The notes beneath the pieces are model-generated. The model made no database searches. It saw nothing but the letters and a program-made list of their open reading frames with translations, and had not been told where the DNA came from. Below, one piece after another: positions 49,372-57,649 of a stretch of 64,000 nucleotides of DNA (its first letter is position 1; each line of letters begins with the position of its first letter). The position numbers and the translations under genes are program-made. The DNA comes from Knoellia sp. p5-6-4 (GTDB lineage: Bacteria > Actinomycetota > Actinomycetes > Actinomycetales > Dermatophilaceae). Location of the stretch: the NCBI RefSeq assembly GCF_029222705.1, contig NZ_JARGZF010000001.1, positions 1,298,437 to 1,362,436 on the forward strand, written 5' to 3'.

Positions 49372-51317
49372 TCGACCTCGAGACGCGCCGTCGGTTCAGG
49401 CAGTGGTTCCTCGATGCCAGCGAGCCGGATCCAGGCGGGTACTACGAGGGCGAGCAGGAGGCGCAGCGTGAGCACCACGTGCAGCCGTGGTGGCGAGTCA
49501 TGTGCCTCACCGGTGTGGACTACTTCTCCACGCTCGGTTACCAGCCGGGCATCGCCGCCCTTGCCGCCGGGGCACTGGCGCCAGTGGCCACCTTGGTCCT
49601 TGTGCTGGTCACGCTGTTCGGCGCCCTGCCCATGTACCGCCGGGTTGCCCATGAGAGCCCCCACGGTGACGGCAGCCTGTCGATGCTGCAGCGGCTGCTG
49701 ACCTACTGGCCCAGCAAACTGCTGGTGCTGTCCCTGCTGGGTTTCGTGGCGACCGGTTTCATCATCACGATCACCCTGTCCGCAGCCGACGCCAGCGCGC
49801 ACCTGATGGAGAACCCGTTCCTGCACGACCCCCTCCAGGGTAAGCAGGTGCTGCTCACGTTGGGGCTGATCGCGCTGTTGGCGGCCATCTTTCTCAAGGG
49901 GTTCAAGGAGGCCATAGGCGTCGCCGTGGTGCTGGTGGCCGTCTACCTCGGGTTGTCGGCCGTCGTCATAGCCACCGGCCTGGTCGAGGTCGTGGGCAAC
50001 CCCAGCCTGCTCAATGGCTGGACATCCGCCATGACCCTTGAACATTCAGCTCCCTGGGGCATCATCGGCGCGTCACTACTGGTGTTCCCTGCTCTCGCTT
50101 TGGGTCTCTCCGGGTTCGAGACCGGTGTGGTGGTGATGCCCCTGGTCAAGGGCGATCCTGACGACGACCCCGAACAGCCGACGGGCCGCATCCGCAACGC
50201 CCGCAAGTTGCTGACCACGGCCGCCCTGATCATGAGCGTCCTCCTCATCACGTCCTCGCTGGTCACCACGCTCCTGATCCCGGCACAAGAGTTCCAGCCC
50301 GGGGGCGAAGCCAACGGTCGAGCACTCGCGTACCTGGCGCACGCACGCCTCGGGGAGCTGTTCGGCACTCTCTATGACGCGGCTACCATCGGCATCCTCT
50401 GGTTCGCCGGCGCCAGCGCCATGGCCGGTCTGCTCAACATCGTCCCCCGCTACCTGCCCCGCTACGGCATGGCTCCGGACTGGGCGCGGTCCACCCGTCC
50501 ACTGGTACTCGTGCTGACCCTGGTTGCTGCCGCCGTCACCATCGCCTTCGGCGCCAAGGTCGACGAGCAGGCGGGCGCGTACGCCACCGGCGTCCTGGCG
50601 CTCATGCTCTCAGCTGCCGTGGCCGTCTTCCTCACCGAGCTGCGACGAGGCCACCACCGCGCCGCGAGCTACTTCGCGGTCATCAGCCTGGTCTTCACGT
50701 ACACCTTCTTGGACACCATCCTCGAACGCCCCGAAGGTCTTTACATCGCACTGCTCTTCATCGCCATGATCCTGAGCTTCAGCGTCGCCTCCCGGATCAG
50801 CCGTAGCACCGAGCTGCGGGTGGGCACCGTAGTCTTCGACGACTCCGCCAGTGCGGTCTTGGACAACGCCCACGACCGTGGGCAGCCGGTGCGCTTCATC
50901 GCCAACAAGCTCAACGCCGGCGACCCTACCGAGTACGAGGACAAGGACCTTGAAGTCCGCCTCGATAACCACCTGCGCAGCTGGCAGTCCGCAATCTTCC
51001 TCGAGGCGTACGTCACGGACGCCAGCGACTTCACCTCACCGGTGACCGTCACGGCCGTGCAGGTGGGGCGTCACCAGATCCTGCGGGCCGGCGGCACCTC
51101 GGTCCCCAACGTGCTCGCGGCCGTTCTGCTCGCCATCCGCGACCGGATGACCGCGCCCCCGCACGTCTATTTTGAGTGGAGCGAACGACCGCCCGGCGAG
51201 AACGTCCTGAGGTTCCTCCTCGCCGGGGAAGGCGACGTCCCGCCGCTCACGCATGAGATTCTTCGCCGCGCGGAACCGGACCCAGCCCGGCGGCCAATCC
51301 TCCACGTGGGCGGATAG
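49368..51317 (+). CDS. APC-superfamily transporter, KimA-like
   Basis: The 649-residue membrane protein has about 12 helices (from about residue 55 to 480) followed by a cytosolic C-terminal domain ([20 protein letters not shown] onward). The early [20 protein letters not shown] block and the [18 protein letters not shown] block resemble YdaO/KimA-type high-affinity potassium permeases, often annotated as amino-acid transporters. KimA is controlled by c-di-AMP in Bacillus; no ydaO-type riboswitch was recognised here. Codon use is slightly less GC-rich than in the core genes, which suggests it may be an accessory gene. Confidence 0.78.
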   Translation: MIDLETRRRFRQWFLDASEPDPGGYYEGEQEAQREHHVQPWWRVMCLTGVDYFSTLGYQPGIAALAAGALAPVATLVLVLVTLFGALPMYRRVAHESPHGDGSLSMLQRLLTYWPSKLLVLSLLGFVATGFIITITLSAADASAHLMENPFLHDPLQGKQVLLTLGLIALLAAIFLKGFKEAIGVAVVLVAVYLGLSAVVIATGLVEVVGNPSLLNGWTSAMTLEHSAPWGIIGASLLVFPALALGLSGFETGVVVMPLVKGDPDDDPEQPTGRIRNARKLLTTAALIMSVLLITSSLVTTLLIPAQEFQPGGEANGRALAYLAHARLGELFGTLYDAATIGILWFAGASAMAGLLNIVPRYLPRYGMAPDWARSTRPLVLVLTLVAAAVTIAFGAKVDEQAGAYATGVLALMLSAAVAVFLTELRRGHHRAASYFAVISLVFTYTFLDTILERPEGLYIALLFIAMILSFSVASRISRSTELRVGTVVFDDSASAVLDNAHDRGQPVRFIANKLNAGDPTEYEDKDLEVRLDNHLRSWQSAIFLEAYVTDASDFTSPVTVTAVQVGRHQILRAGGTSVPNVLAAVLLAIRDRMTAPPHVYFEWSERPPGENVLRFLLAGEGDVPPLTHEILRRAEPDPARRPILHVGG

Positions 51318-51982
51318 GCAAGGGACGCCCATCCTGCTGGCCCTCACGCAGTTCTCCCTAGGCGTGCCTGGCCTCCGGGGTCACCCGAAGCGCTTAGGGC
51401 CATCATCTCGGCACCGGGACCATCGACCCGACTTGGTGGGACCAATGGCATGGCTGGCGGCCCCGCCCCGGAGGTCATGGTAGGAGAGCAAGGTCGCAGG
51501 AGATCGGGGCAGTTGTCCCCCCACCCCTGGTTCCCGATTTGCTTCGCAGGCCTTGCACCCGCCGCACCGGCTGGCACAGGCGGGCCCGTGTGGCACGGCC
51601 CCCAAGCCTCCCCCGAGCTTGGGGGCCGCCCGACACCCACGGTGGTCATAGCGCCCAACTGGCCCTGACACGATGAGATCGGATGGCCAAAGAAGCACCC
51701 GACCGCCGAGACCACAGGGGGCCGACAGGCCCTCCCTGGGCCCTCAGCCGCACGAGCGTCGTTGTTCTGAGTTCTCCGTCCCCGACGAAGAGCACACAAA
51801 TGAAGCCGGGTTGACGGGGATATGGAACGACAACCTGATGCACGGGCGTGAGGGTTCGATTCCGGACCGCCATGTGCGCGTTCGGTGCGCACGAAGGCCG
51901 TCCTGAGCGGGTGACGATGGCTCCGATGAGGCTCCTAGCCGCCTTCGCGCAGGCGGTCCGCACTGCCTCTGACCAGCAGAAA
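51318..51982. other. Gap without recognised gene next to the att site
   Basis: About 665 bases between the transporter and the tRNA terminator hold no gene I can support. A perfect 11-base inverted repeat (GGCCCCCAAGC with its complement) lies at 51597-51627 with a 10-base or shorter loop. The stretch at 51850-51880 contains a T-loop-like GGTTCGATTCC but cannot be folded into a tRNA. A degraded mobile element is possible but unproven. Confidence 0.35.
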
Positions 51983-52006
51983 CGCCCTCCGGTGAACCGG
52001 AGGGCG
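51983..52006 (-). terminator. Terminator of the tRNA-Thr gene
   Basis: A perfect hairpin with 10-base arms (CGCCCTCCGG) and a TGAA loop starts 8 bases beyond the tRNA 3' end on the minus strand and is followed in that direction by TTTCTG. It belongs to the original chromosomal tRNA gene and shows that the chromosome side of the junction is to the left. Confidence 0.75.
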
Positions 52007-52013
52007 TTGTCTG

Positions 52014-52055
52014 AGCCGCCTAAGGGAATCGAACCCTTGACCTATTCATTACGAG
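52014..52055 (-). other. attL: 3' half of a tRNA-Thr(CGT) gene
   Basis: Read on the minus strand, the segment holds an anticodon loop CTCGTAA, the 3' anticodon strand TGAAT, the variable loop AGGTC, a complete T arm (AAGGG TTCGATT CCCTT) and the acceptor strand AGGCGGC with discriminator T. The expected 5' strand (ATTCA before the loop, GCCGCCT at the 5' end) is absent; the sequence upstream is unrelated. Such a half tRNA is what remains at one end of an element that integrated into a tRNA gene. The complete tRNA should be at the other end, right of the window. Confidence 0.85.
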
Positions 52056-52149
52056 CGTCTGTGGCCCCGCGTCAGGGTCGGCACCAACGGCGTCTGCCGC
52101 ACGAACGGCGTCAACTTCGACCAGTCGTACGGGTCGGACGACGTTGTCA

Positions 52150-52169
52150 TGTGCCCATCTTGTGCCCAT
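52150..52169. repeat. Tandem TGTGCCCAT repeats, possible integrase arm sites
   Basis: Two identical 9-mers TGTGCCCAT start at 52150 and 52161, an 11-base period that puts both on one face of the helix, about 95 bases inside attL. Tyrosine integrases bind such arm-type direct repeats flanking the core. Assignment is by position and spacing only. Confidence 0.4.
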
Positions 52170-52497
52170 GGACGGCTGTAACTGAGCGTTCGCGCGGAGG
52201 CAACCACGCGGGTCTGCGCAGCGACCTGATCGGGCGGTGCTGGAAGGTGACCGGCTGCGATGCCGGTACGGGACTTCGCCACACGGGTATGCGAAGGCGA
52301 GCCCAGCTTGTGGTCACGGCTGGGGCTTACGGCAGGCACCCACGCGCCAGCCCCTGCCGTCCGCAGCGCAATAGAAGGTGATGAACCGCTGAGCTGAGAG
52401 CAGCGCCCTGGTACTGGACCCGGGGCGATGCTGTGTTGTGCCGGCGGTCGACGGGACCGGCCGCGCCCGGAACGGCCGCCAGGCCGCATGCCCGGCA

Positions 52498-52522
52498 CGG
52501 CCGGGGCCGAAGGCCCCGGCCG
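52498..52522. terminator. Strong GC hairpin
   Basis: CGGCCGGGGCC and its exact complement flank a GAA loop, followed immediately by a second GAA-loop hairpin (CGCGGC/GCCGCG). The pair marks the boundary between the GC-rich att-proximal segment and the AT-richer cargo and would stop transcription in either direction. Confidence 0.5.
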
Positions 52523-53148
52523 CGCGGCGAAGCCGCGTTTAAGCCAGTGAAGAAAGTCCTCACCGTCAGTTTTGAACGCTTTCGGTACAGTCTGATCGTT
52601 TCCTTTAACGAGTAGGCGCCCGGTGCTGAACCGTCCGGAGACGGCGGCATCAGTCCTAGCCTGACGAGATGACGCTCGTTGTTGAGCGTTGCGTTAGTCG
52701 AGATGGTGAGCACGGGAGACGACCGGCTGTGCGTGGATACCGCCCTAGTGCCTTGGTGCTAGGCGCGCAGCTTCCGATCGAGCCATTGACCACGGGCGGT
52801 CCAGGGCATGCAATTGTTGGCATCTGCCTCTACTGCAAAGGGATTCGGATCCGCACTCACAGCTCGTCGGAGCCGGATCACGGTCCAGAGGCGCATTTGG
52901 CTTTGCCGCCTTGTCGAGACCCGGCAACTCTCTGCGGCAACGCCCGGCAATACCGGGCCAAGAGTCCGGCAACGCACTCACTACCGACATCTTGGGACAC
53001 TTTCTTCAATCGCATCGCGGGTTGCGAGCCGTGGTCGTCAAGGACCGAGCGCGCGGGGTGTATTGCCATTGCTTGGGCGGCCAATTGGCCCGGGGGCCGC
53101 TCGCAACGCGTCACACTCGGCTATCTCACCAGCTTCCCGGAGTGCATT

Positions 53149-54159
53149 ATGGCTAGCACACCAAGCTCACTTGCAAAGCGGCGACGCCCATTTCTGCGCC
53201 TACTGCTATTGACAGGGGCTGCATTTGTAGCGTTTGCCCTGACCCTTGGTTCAACATCAGCCTTTGCAGGCTCACCAACTCAACAAACCGCCAGACCATC
53301 CCCGCCCGAGAACTTCACCGGCGGTGCGGTGGATACGGGTACATTTATGTTGAGTTGGACACCCTCAGCAAGTGCTGTTCGGTACGAACTGCTGAACGTG
53401 ACGACCAAGCAAACACGGTTCATCGAGGGACCTTTTGATGAATCTGTCGCGCATGAGAGATGGGGTGGCTTCCAACCAGACACACCGATCTGTTTCAGAC
53501 TTCGCCTGTGGAGTAGCGCTGGCTCGTCACTGTGGGTTCCAGCAGATGCGCGTGGGCTCTGTCAGCGGACTCCTACGGATGTGCAGTCGCTTCTTTCGTT
53601 TCCGTTCCCCGCGATGAGCGAGGCGCGCGTGACAAATGTGCTTCATGGACCGACCTGGTCTTATGTCGACGACGATTCGGCCGAACCAAAGGTCAGGCTC
53701 TCCTTTACCAACGGTCGCTCCATGAAGCACGGCCTCGATCTCGGGGCGGGCCCAGGGGTTGATCAGTATGTGGGGGCTGTTAGTGCAGGCCAAGTCGTCG
53801 CGGTGGACCGGGCCTGCCACACCGTTGTCATCGACGCGGGTAGCCACTGGTGGGTGTACCTACACCTCAACCCATCTCGTGGTCTGTCAAGGGGTGACGA
53901 CGTGGTGAAGCGGACTTTGTTGGGCACTCTGATCACTGACCACCCTTCTGCGACATGTCATAAGGGTGAGCTTTGGGGCGGCTCACACCTGCACCTCGCC
54001 CTTGCTGAGGAGAGCCCCTCATCGCCAAATGAGGCCACGTATGTAAGCATGCTTGAAAGCTCCTTCTGCGGCCATCGCTTGATCGAGTTGCGCGGAGAGG
54101 TCTATTTCAAGGGTCTGACCCGGGCACCCGAGGAGCGATTTACGGTACCGCTCTGCTAA
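53149..54159 (+). CDS. Secreted FN3 plus M23 (LytM)-like protein
   Basis: The ATG at 53149 follows GGAG by six bases and gives 336 residues. There is a signal peptide (KRRRPFLRLLLLTGAAFVAF, cleavage about FAGS), then a fibronectin-type-III-like domain (about 60-145), then a LytM/M23-like fold. The latter shows H194-x2-D197 (MKHGLDLG), VYLHLNPS and HLHLAL with H280 and H282, i.e. the metal ligands of peptidoglycan endopeptidases, although the first motif is one residue shorter than the classic HxxxD. It could cleave or bind cell wall. Codon use is far more AT-rich than the chromosome, indicating transfer. Confidence 0.65.
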   Translation: MASTPSSLAKRRRPFLRLLLLTGAAFVAFALTLGSTSAFAGSPTQQTARPSPPENFTGGAVDTGTFMLSWTPSASAVRYELLNVTTKQTRFIEGPFDESVAHERWGGFQPDTPICFRLRLWSSAGSSLWVPADARGLCQRTPTDVQSLLSFPFPAMSEARVTNVLHGPTWSYVDDDSAEPKVRLSFTNGRSMKHGLDLGAGPGVDQYVGAVSAGQVVAVDRACHTVVIDAGSHWWVYLHLNPSRGLSRGDDVVKRTLLGTLITDHPSATCHKGELWGGSHLHLALAEESPSSPNEATYVSMLESSFCGHRLIELRGEVYFKGLTRAPEERFTVPLC

Positions 54160-54291
54160 AGCGAAAGCCGGCGCCTACGAGGTTTCGGTCCTGAATCGAT
54201 CCATATGTCCGGACTCACTTGTCGACAGGGCACTCGCACGGCGTTGACGGGGGTTATTGGAGGACAGAGTCACCCGAATGAGGAAGCCAGC

Positions 54292-54323
54292 AGCGGCCCC
54301 TGCCTAAAGATGCGGGGGCCGCT
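54292..54323. terminator. Hairpin between cargo genes
   Basis: Nine-base arms AGCGGCCCC and GGGGCCGCT flank a 14-base loop in the gap between the convergent secreted-protein gene and the restriction gene, the expected place for a shared terminator. Confidence 0.55.
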
Positions 54324-54362
54324 GTGCGGCCATTGCGATGCCTGGCCGGCCGAGAGGCGAGG

Positions 54363-55412
54363 TCACTTCAAAACGCCGGAGTCCTCCCAACTCTCAGGTG
54401 AGACCCAGTCTTCTCGCAGGTGGTCCCGTACGCGCTCGAAGAGGTCCAACAAAGCCGGAGCGTGGATGGGCTTCAAACCAGACCCATCAGCCCTTCGGAT
54501 CTTACGATCGACGTTTTTTGCTCGTCGCAGAACATACACCTTGTCGATCTGAGAACCCAAGACGTTTACCTTGGCTAGGTCAAGTTTCAGGAACTCTGAG
54601 ACGACGATGTAAAGACATCCCGGAAAACCTCGCTTGATGTTGGAAGCCAGGATGTCGGACTCGATCCATCTTGGGCGATCTAGGTATGTCTTACACTCTA
54701 GCGCGACAGCGGGGACGTATATCGACTTTGTCTTGCTAGTGCGCTCAGTGGACAGGTTCGAGTCGATTTTCTTGCCAATGACGAAATCGAGATTGCCCGT
54801 TGGGTAGTGCGGGGTTGGCATTTCCGCAAAAGAGGCAAACGTGGGAGCCGTGAAGTAAAGTCCCTGAAAGACCTCCCGGTGCCCTAACGCGAGGTCCTGC
54901 TCGAATGGAGCGAACACCGGCCGCAACAGGAAATAACAGAACTCTTCCAGGGCGGAGGGCTGCAGCGCCCCGCGGGAGTCGAAGGCGTCGACGCTTTCAT
55001 GATCGAGCGTGTCCCGGTATGCCTGGTAAAGGGACGCCTGCTCCTCTACGTACTCTGCGGGGTCATCAACGTCGTCGCAGGCAAGGCTCTCAGACTGGGA
55101 CCGCCAAGTCTTGTATCTCTCAGCGATCCCCCTGATTAGCGGCGCCAGAGTCTGGTCCTCATCGCGCTGAATGTCCCGGGCCTTTTTCAAGATGTTGGAA
55201 CCATGCGGGTGCGCCGACGTGAGTTGCACGCCAACGCCGAATAGCGACTCGGCAGTCACCGGGCCCTCGTTTGCTGTGCGGACGACCTCGTCCAGCTGCG
55301 CTGCCGCTTTTGACTCCTCGAGCAGGTCCTGCACCGAGTCGCCCTCCTCGTCGAAGCTGGCGAAGTCACCAAGCGTGACCTCGGCAGCAGGCTTCGGAAC
55401 CTCAGGCGACAT
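54363..55412 (-). CDS. Type II restriction endonuclease, Bpu10I/BbvCI-like
   Basis: The ATG at 55412 follows AGGAG and lies inside the end of the methyltransferase gene (11-base overlap). The 349-residue protein has a PD-(D/E)xK-type core with D209 (NLDFVIG), E239 and K241 (ALECKTYLDRPRWIESD), followed by IKRGFPGCLYIVVSEFLKLD. This pattern reminds me of the Bpu10I restriction family (asymmetric CCTNAGC-type targets), but the family call is from memory and the target site is unknown. Its coupling to a C5-methyltransferase makes the restriction role firm. Codon use is AT-rich. Confidence 0.72.
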   Translation of the reverse strand: MSPEVPKPAAEVTLGDFASFDEEGDSVQDLLEESKAAAQLDEVVRTANEGPVTAESLFGVGVQLTSAHPHGSNILKKARDIQRDEDQTLAPLIRGIAERYKTWRSQSESLACDDVDDPAEYVEEQASLYQAYRDTLDHESVDAFDSRGALQPSALEEFCYFLLRPVFAPFEQDLALGHREVFQGLYFTAPTFASFAEMPTPHYPTGNLDFVIGKKIDSNLSTERTSKTKSIYVPAVALECKTYLDRPRWIESDILASNIKRGFPGCLYIVVSEFLKLDLAKVNVLGSQIDKVYVLRRAKNVDRKIRRADGSGLKPIHAPALLDLFERVRDHLREDWVSPESWEDSGVLK

Positions 55413-56607
55413 TGCTCTCCTCATCTCGAGTTCTTGTGCTGTTTGCGTCCAGAGACCGGAGTAGCGAGGCCGCCAGCAGCGGCGGCACGGCGTTCCCGAT
55501 CTGGACGTACTGGCAGAGGTGCTTCTCGCCAACTCTCCCCTCACGGGCTAGCAGCTTCTGGCTCACCACGGTTGGCTTCCCCTCAAACACATATCTGTCG
55601 GGGAAACTCTGGATGCGCGCGCCTTCGCGAGGAGTGAAGTTCCGGTGCAACTCCGGGTGAATAAAGTTGGCGTAGAACGTCGCTGGCACCGTGTGGCAAG
55701 GGCGATCCCAGTGCATTCGCCTGTTGTTCTGGTCGAATCGCCCCGCGCCTTGGCTCTCAGTGCGAGTGCGGAGTCGAGGCGCATGTTCTTCAGGAGCATG
55801 ACTTTGCGATTGCCCTGGCGCAATGGTCTTGAATCGTTCAACAAGCCTTTGCGAGTGACGCATAGGCATGTGGTTGCGCACTGCCTCTCCAGCCCCATCG
55901 CGCATGACCGCTTGGTAAGCGTTGGTGGGCGCTGAGGTGTACGGCACTGGGTCGAGACGGCTGCCGACGTCCACCAAGGGGAGGTCCCCGAGCGCTTCCC
56001 GTACCGTCACGAACGGTTTCAACTCACCGAATATGGTGGGGCCACTTTCGCCGTGAGTGGCCGGGATCGCGCTTGGGGGGGTGGCCATGCTGTCAGCCAC
56101 AAAAAATACTCGGCGTCGGATTTGGGGAACACCGAATTCGTGCGCGTTCAAAACGAGAACGCTCACGTTGTATCCTAGGTTTTCAAATTCCTCAACGATG
56201 ACATGCTGGACTGACTCTCCGGAGCTAGTCTTAGCCCTAAGAATCCCAGGAACGTTCTCCATGATGACGCGGCTCGGCTCGAGTACCCGCGCAGCCCTCG
56301 CGAAATCCCGAAATAGCGAGTTGCGCGGATCTTTCGGGTCCTGTCTGCCAACAGCGGCATGCGAGAACCCCTGGCAAGGGGGACCTCCCACCATCAGGTC
56401 GGGATTCTTCGGAAAATGATCAAGAAACCATTTGTCTTCCACTGCAGTGACATCTTGCTGGAAGACTTCTGTGCCAGAGTGATTCGTACGAATCGTGTCG
56501 CACGCCCAAGCATCAATCTCCAAGGCGTGAGTGACGGTGTACCCCGCCATTTCCACGCCGAGGGAGAAACCGCCTGCACCTGCAAATAAGTCAATCGCGA
56601 CCGCCAC
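55402..56607 (-). CDS. DNA (cytosine-5)-methyltransferase
   Basis: The GTG at 56607 sits just after AGGAGGAGG and gives 401 residues starting AVAIDLFAGAGGFSLG (SAM motif I). The catalytic loop GGPPCQGFS has C78, followed by ENVPG (motif VI), QIRRRVFFVA (VIII) and QIGNAVPP (X). It methylates cytosine at the target of the partner endonuclease to protect host DNA. The target recognition domain lies between about 210 and 320. It is the first gene of the two-gene operon. AT-rich codon use, as for its partner. Confidence 0.93.
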   Translation of the reverse strand: MAVAIDLFAGAGGFSLGVEMAGYTVTHALEIDAWACDTIRTNHSGTEVFQQDVTAVEDKWFLDHFPKNPDLMVGGPPCQGFSHAAVGRQDPKDPRNSLFRDFARAARVLEPSRVIMENVPGILRAKTSSGESVQHVIVEEFENLGYNVSVLVLNAHEFGVPQIRRRVFFVADSMATPPSAIPATHGESGPTIFGELKPFVTVREALGDLPLVDVGSRLDPVPYTSAPTNAYQAVMRDGAGEAVRNHMPMRHSQRLVERFKTIAPGQSQSHAPEEHAPRLRTRTESQGAGRFDQNNRRMHWDRPCHTVPATFYANFIHPELHRNFTPREGARIQSFPDRYVFEGKPTVVSQKLLAREGRVGEKHLCQYVQIGNAVPPLLAASLLRSLDANSTRTRDEESNVA

Positions 56608-56969
56608 CGAACCTCCTCCTAAGACCCCGAGATGGTACCGACGCTCCCAGACGGCACTGACAAGGCCACGCCGCAAGCACGCAACACGAGGGACGCATCC
56701 AGCGCCGTGCGGCCCGGTCCATGAGGGCTTGGCAGGTGCTCACCGCACGAGGCAGCGAGACCACCCGTCGACGACGTGAGCCGAGCTCGGTAGGTCCATG
56801 CGCTCGGCCCTGGCAGCGGAGTCGGCGTGAGTCCAGAGCACGAACATTAGGTCAACAAACGGTAAGAAATCAACTCAAACTAGGACAAAGAGTGGACTAG
56901 GGCCCCCTGACCCCGAGTAAATGGCTGATGCGTGGGCGGCCGCCTCGCACCAACCGATTGGGGACGATC
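56608..56969. promoter_or_regulatory. Intergenic control region, RM and T4SS operons
   Basis: The 362-base gap separates the divergent restriction-modification and type IV secretion operons. An AT-rich core (about 56845-56900) contains an imperfect direct repeat, TCAACAAAC at 56852 and TCAACTCAAAC at 56870. On the minus strand TTGACC near 56850 could be a -35 element for the methyltransferase. It is the only sizeable gap before the transfer genes, so their promoter probably lies here. Confidence 0.5.
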
Positions 56970-57224
56970 ATGAACGCGCTCAACTCCACTCTCGCAGCCG
57001 CTGCGGGCACCGGGGGCCTGCAGGCCTGGATCAAGGACAACGTGATCCCGCTGCTCCTCCTGCTCATCGCGGTGATGCTCTTCGTGCTCGCTCAGCGAGG
57101 TGACAATGCGAAGGCGATGAAGGTTGTCGCCGGTGTGGTCATCGCACTCGCCGTTCTCGGCATCGCCAGCAGCGGTCAGGCAGGCAGTCTCGGTGCCTGG
57201 ATGGCCGGGCTCATCACGGGCTGA
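56970..57224 (+). CDS. Small two-helix membrane protein, VirB2-like position
   Basis: The ATG after GGGGAC gives 84 residues with two membrane helices (about 27-44 and 52-70) separated by a short charged loop (AQRGDNAKAMK). It opens the type IV secretion operon, the position occupied by small pilin-like or VirB2-like proteins in Gram-positive conjugation systems. Similarity is of layout, not of sequence motif. Confidence 0.65.
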   Translation: MNALNSTLAAAAGTGGLQAWIKDNVIPLLLLLIAVMLFVLAQRGDNAKAMKVVAGVVIALAVLGIASSGQAGSLGAWMAGLITG

Positions 57225-57229
57225 TCGTC

Positions 57230-57649
57230 ATGCGACTGCCGGTCGACGACGAGATCTACAACGTCAATGCGGTCTGGCTGGGCCCGCCGAACAAGACCCT
57301 GCCCTTCCGCGCGAGGTACGTCGCCTACGCGGTGGGCGCCCTTGTCTTCGTCATCCTGCAGGTCATCGAGCGGCGCCTCGGGATCGGTCTCGGCTTCTTC
57401 ACCCTCGCTTACAGCCTGCTTGCCACAGTGGGGCTGACAAGGCTGATCCTCAGCGTCGTCGATGCCGACCGACCGCTCAGCTCCGTGCTGGCCGGCTTCG
57501 CCCATGAAGTCGGCGCTCCCCGTGAGAGCACCAAGCCGCGGGCGGGCACCATCCGTCCGGCTCGGGTGCGTGCCGTCCCCGCGCGCCTGAGCCGGGCTCA
57601 ACGCCGAGCCCCCAAGCAGGCTCGCCAACTCGAGGGGACGACAGCATGA
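57230..57649 (+). CDS. VirB3/PrgI-like membrane protein
   Basis: The 139-residue protein starts MRLPVDDEIYNVNAVWLGPP, has a pair of membrane helices (about 30-47 and 53-72) and a basic, Arg/Pro-rich tail. A two-helix protein directly before the VirB4 ATPase is the PrgI/VirB3 arrangement. Its stop overlaps the VirB4 start (ATGA). Confidence 0.68.
   Translation: MRLPVDDEIYNVNAVWLGPPNKTLPFRARYVAYAVGALVFVILQVIERRLGIGLGFFTLAYSLLATVGLTRLILSVVDADRPLSSVLAGFAHEVGAPRESTKPRAGTIRPARVRAVPARLSRAQRRAPKQARQLEGTTA

Larger units (their letters stand above)
52056..53148. other. Element end region without recognised gene
   Basis: About 1.1 kb separates attL from the first supported cargo gene. I looked for an integrase, excisionase or remnant on both strands and found no family motif. 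The left half is GC-rich with hairpins; from about 52,540 base composition shifts to clearly more A+T. Minus-strand frames here (for example ending in GRGWRVGACRKPQP near 52,310) are unsupported. Confidence 0.4.

Noticed and set aside
51318-51700. Degraded insertion sequence between the transporter and attL
   Set aside because: No transposase motif, terminal inverted repeat pair or target duplication could be identified; only isolated hairpins.
51850-51880. Second tRNA-like fragment (GGTTCGATTCC)
   Set aside because: The flanking bases do not form a T stem beyond two pairs and there is no acceptor or anticodon arm.
52014-52055. Functional tRNA-Thr gene
   Set aside because: Only the 3' half is present; no 5' acceptor, D arm or 5' anticodon strand can be found in the adjoining sequence.
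51848-52381. Protein containing KGIEPLTYSLR
   Set aside because: This stretch is the translation of the tRNA fragment on the opposite strand, a known source of false proteins.
52049-52713. Integrase or excisionase gene next to attL
   Set aside because: No tyrosine or serine recombinase motif, nor a helix-turn-helix, could be found on either strand; the frames have no coherent composition.
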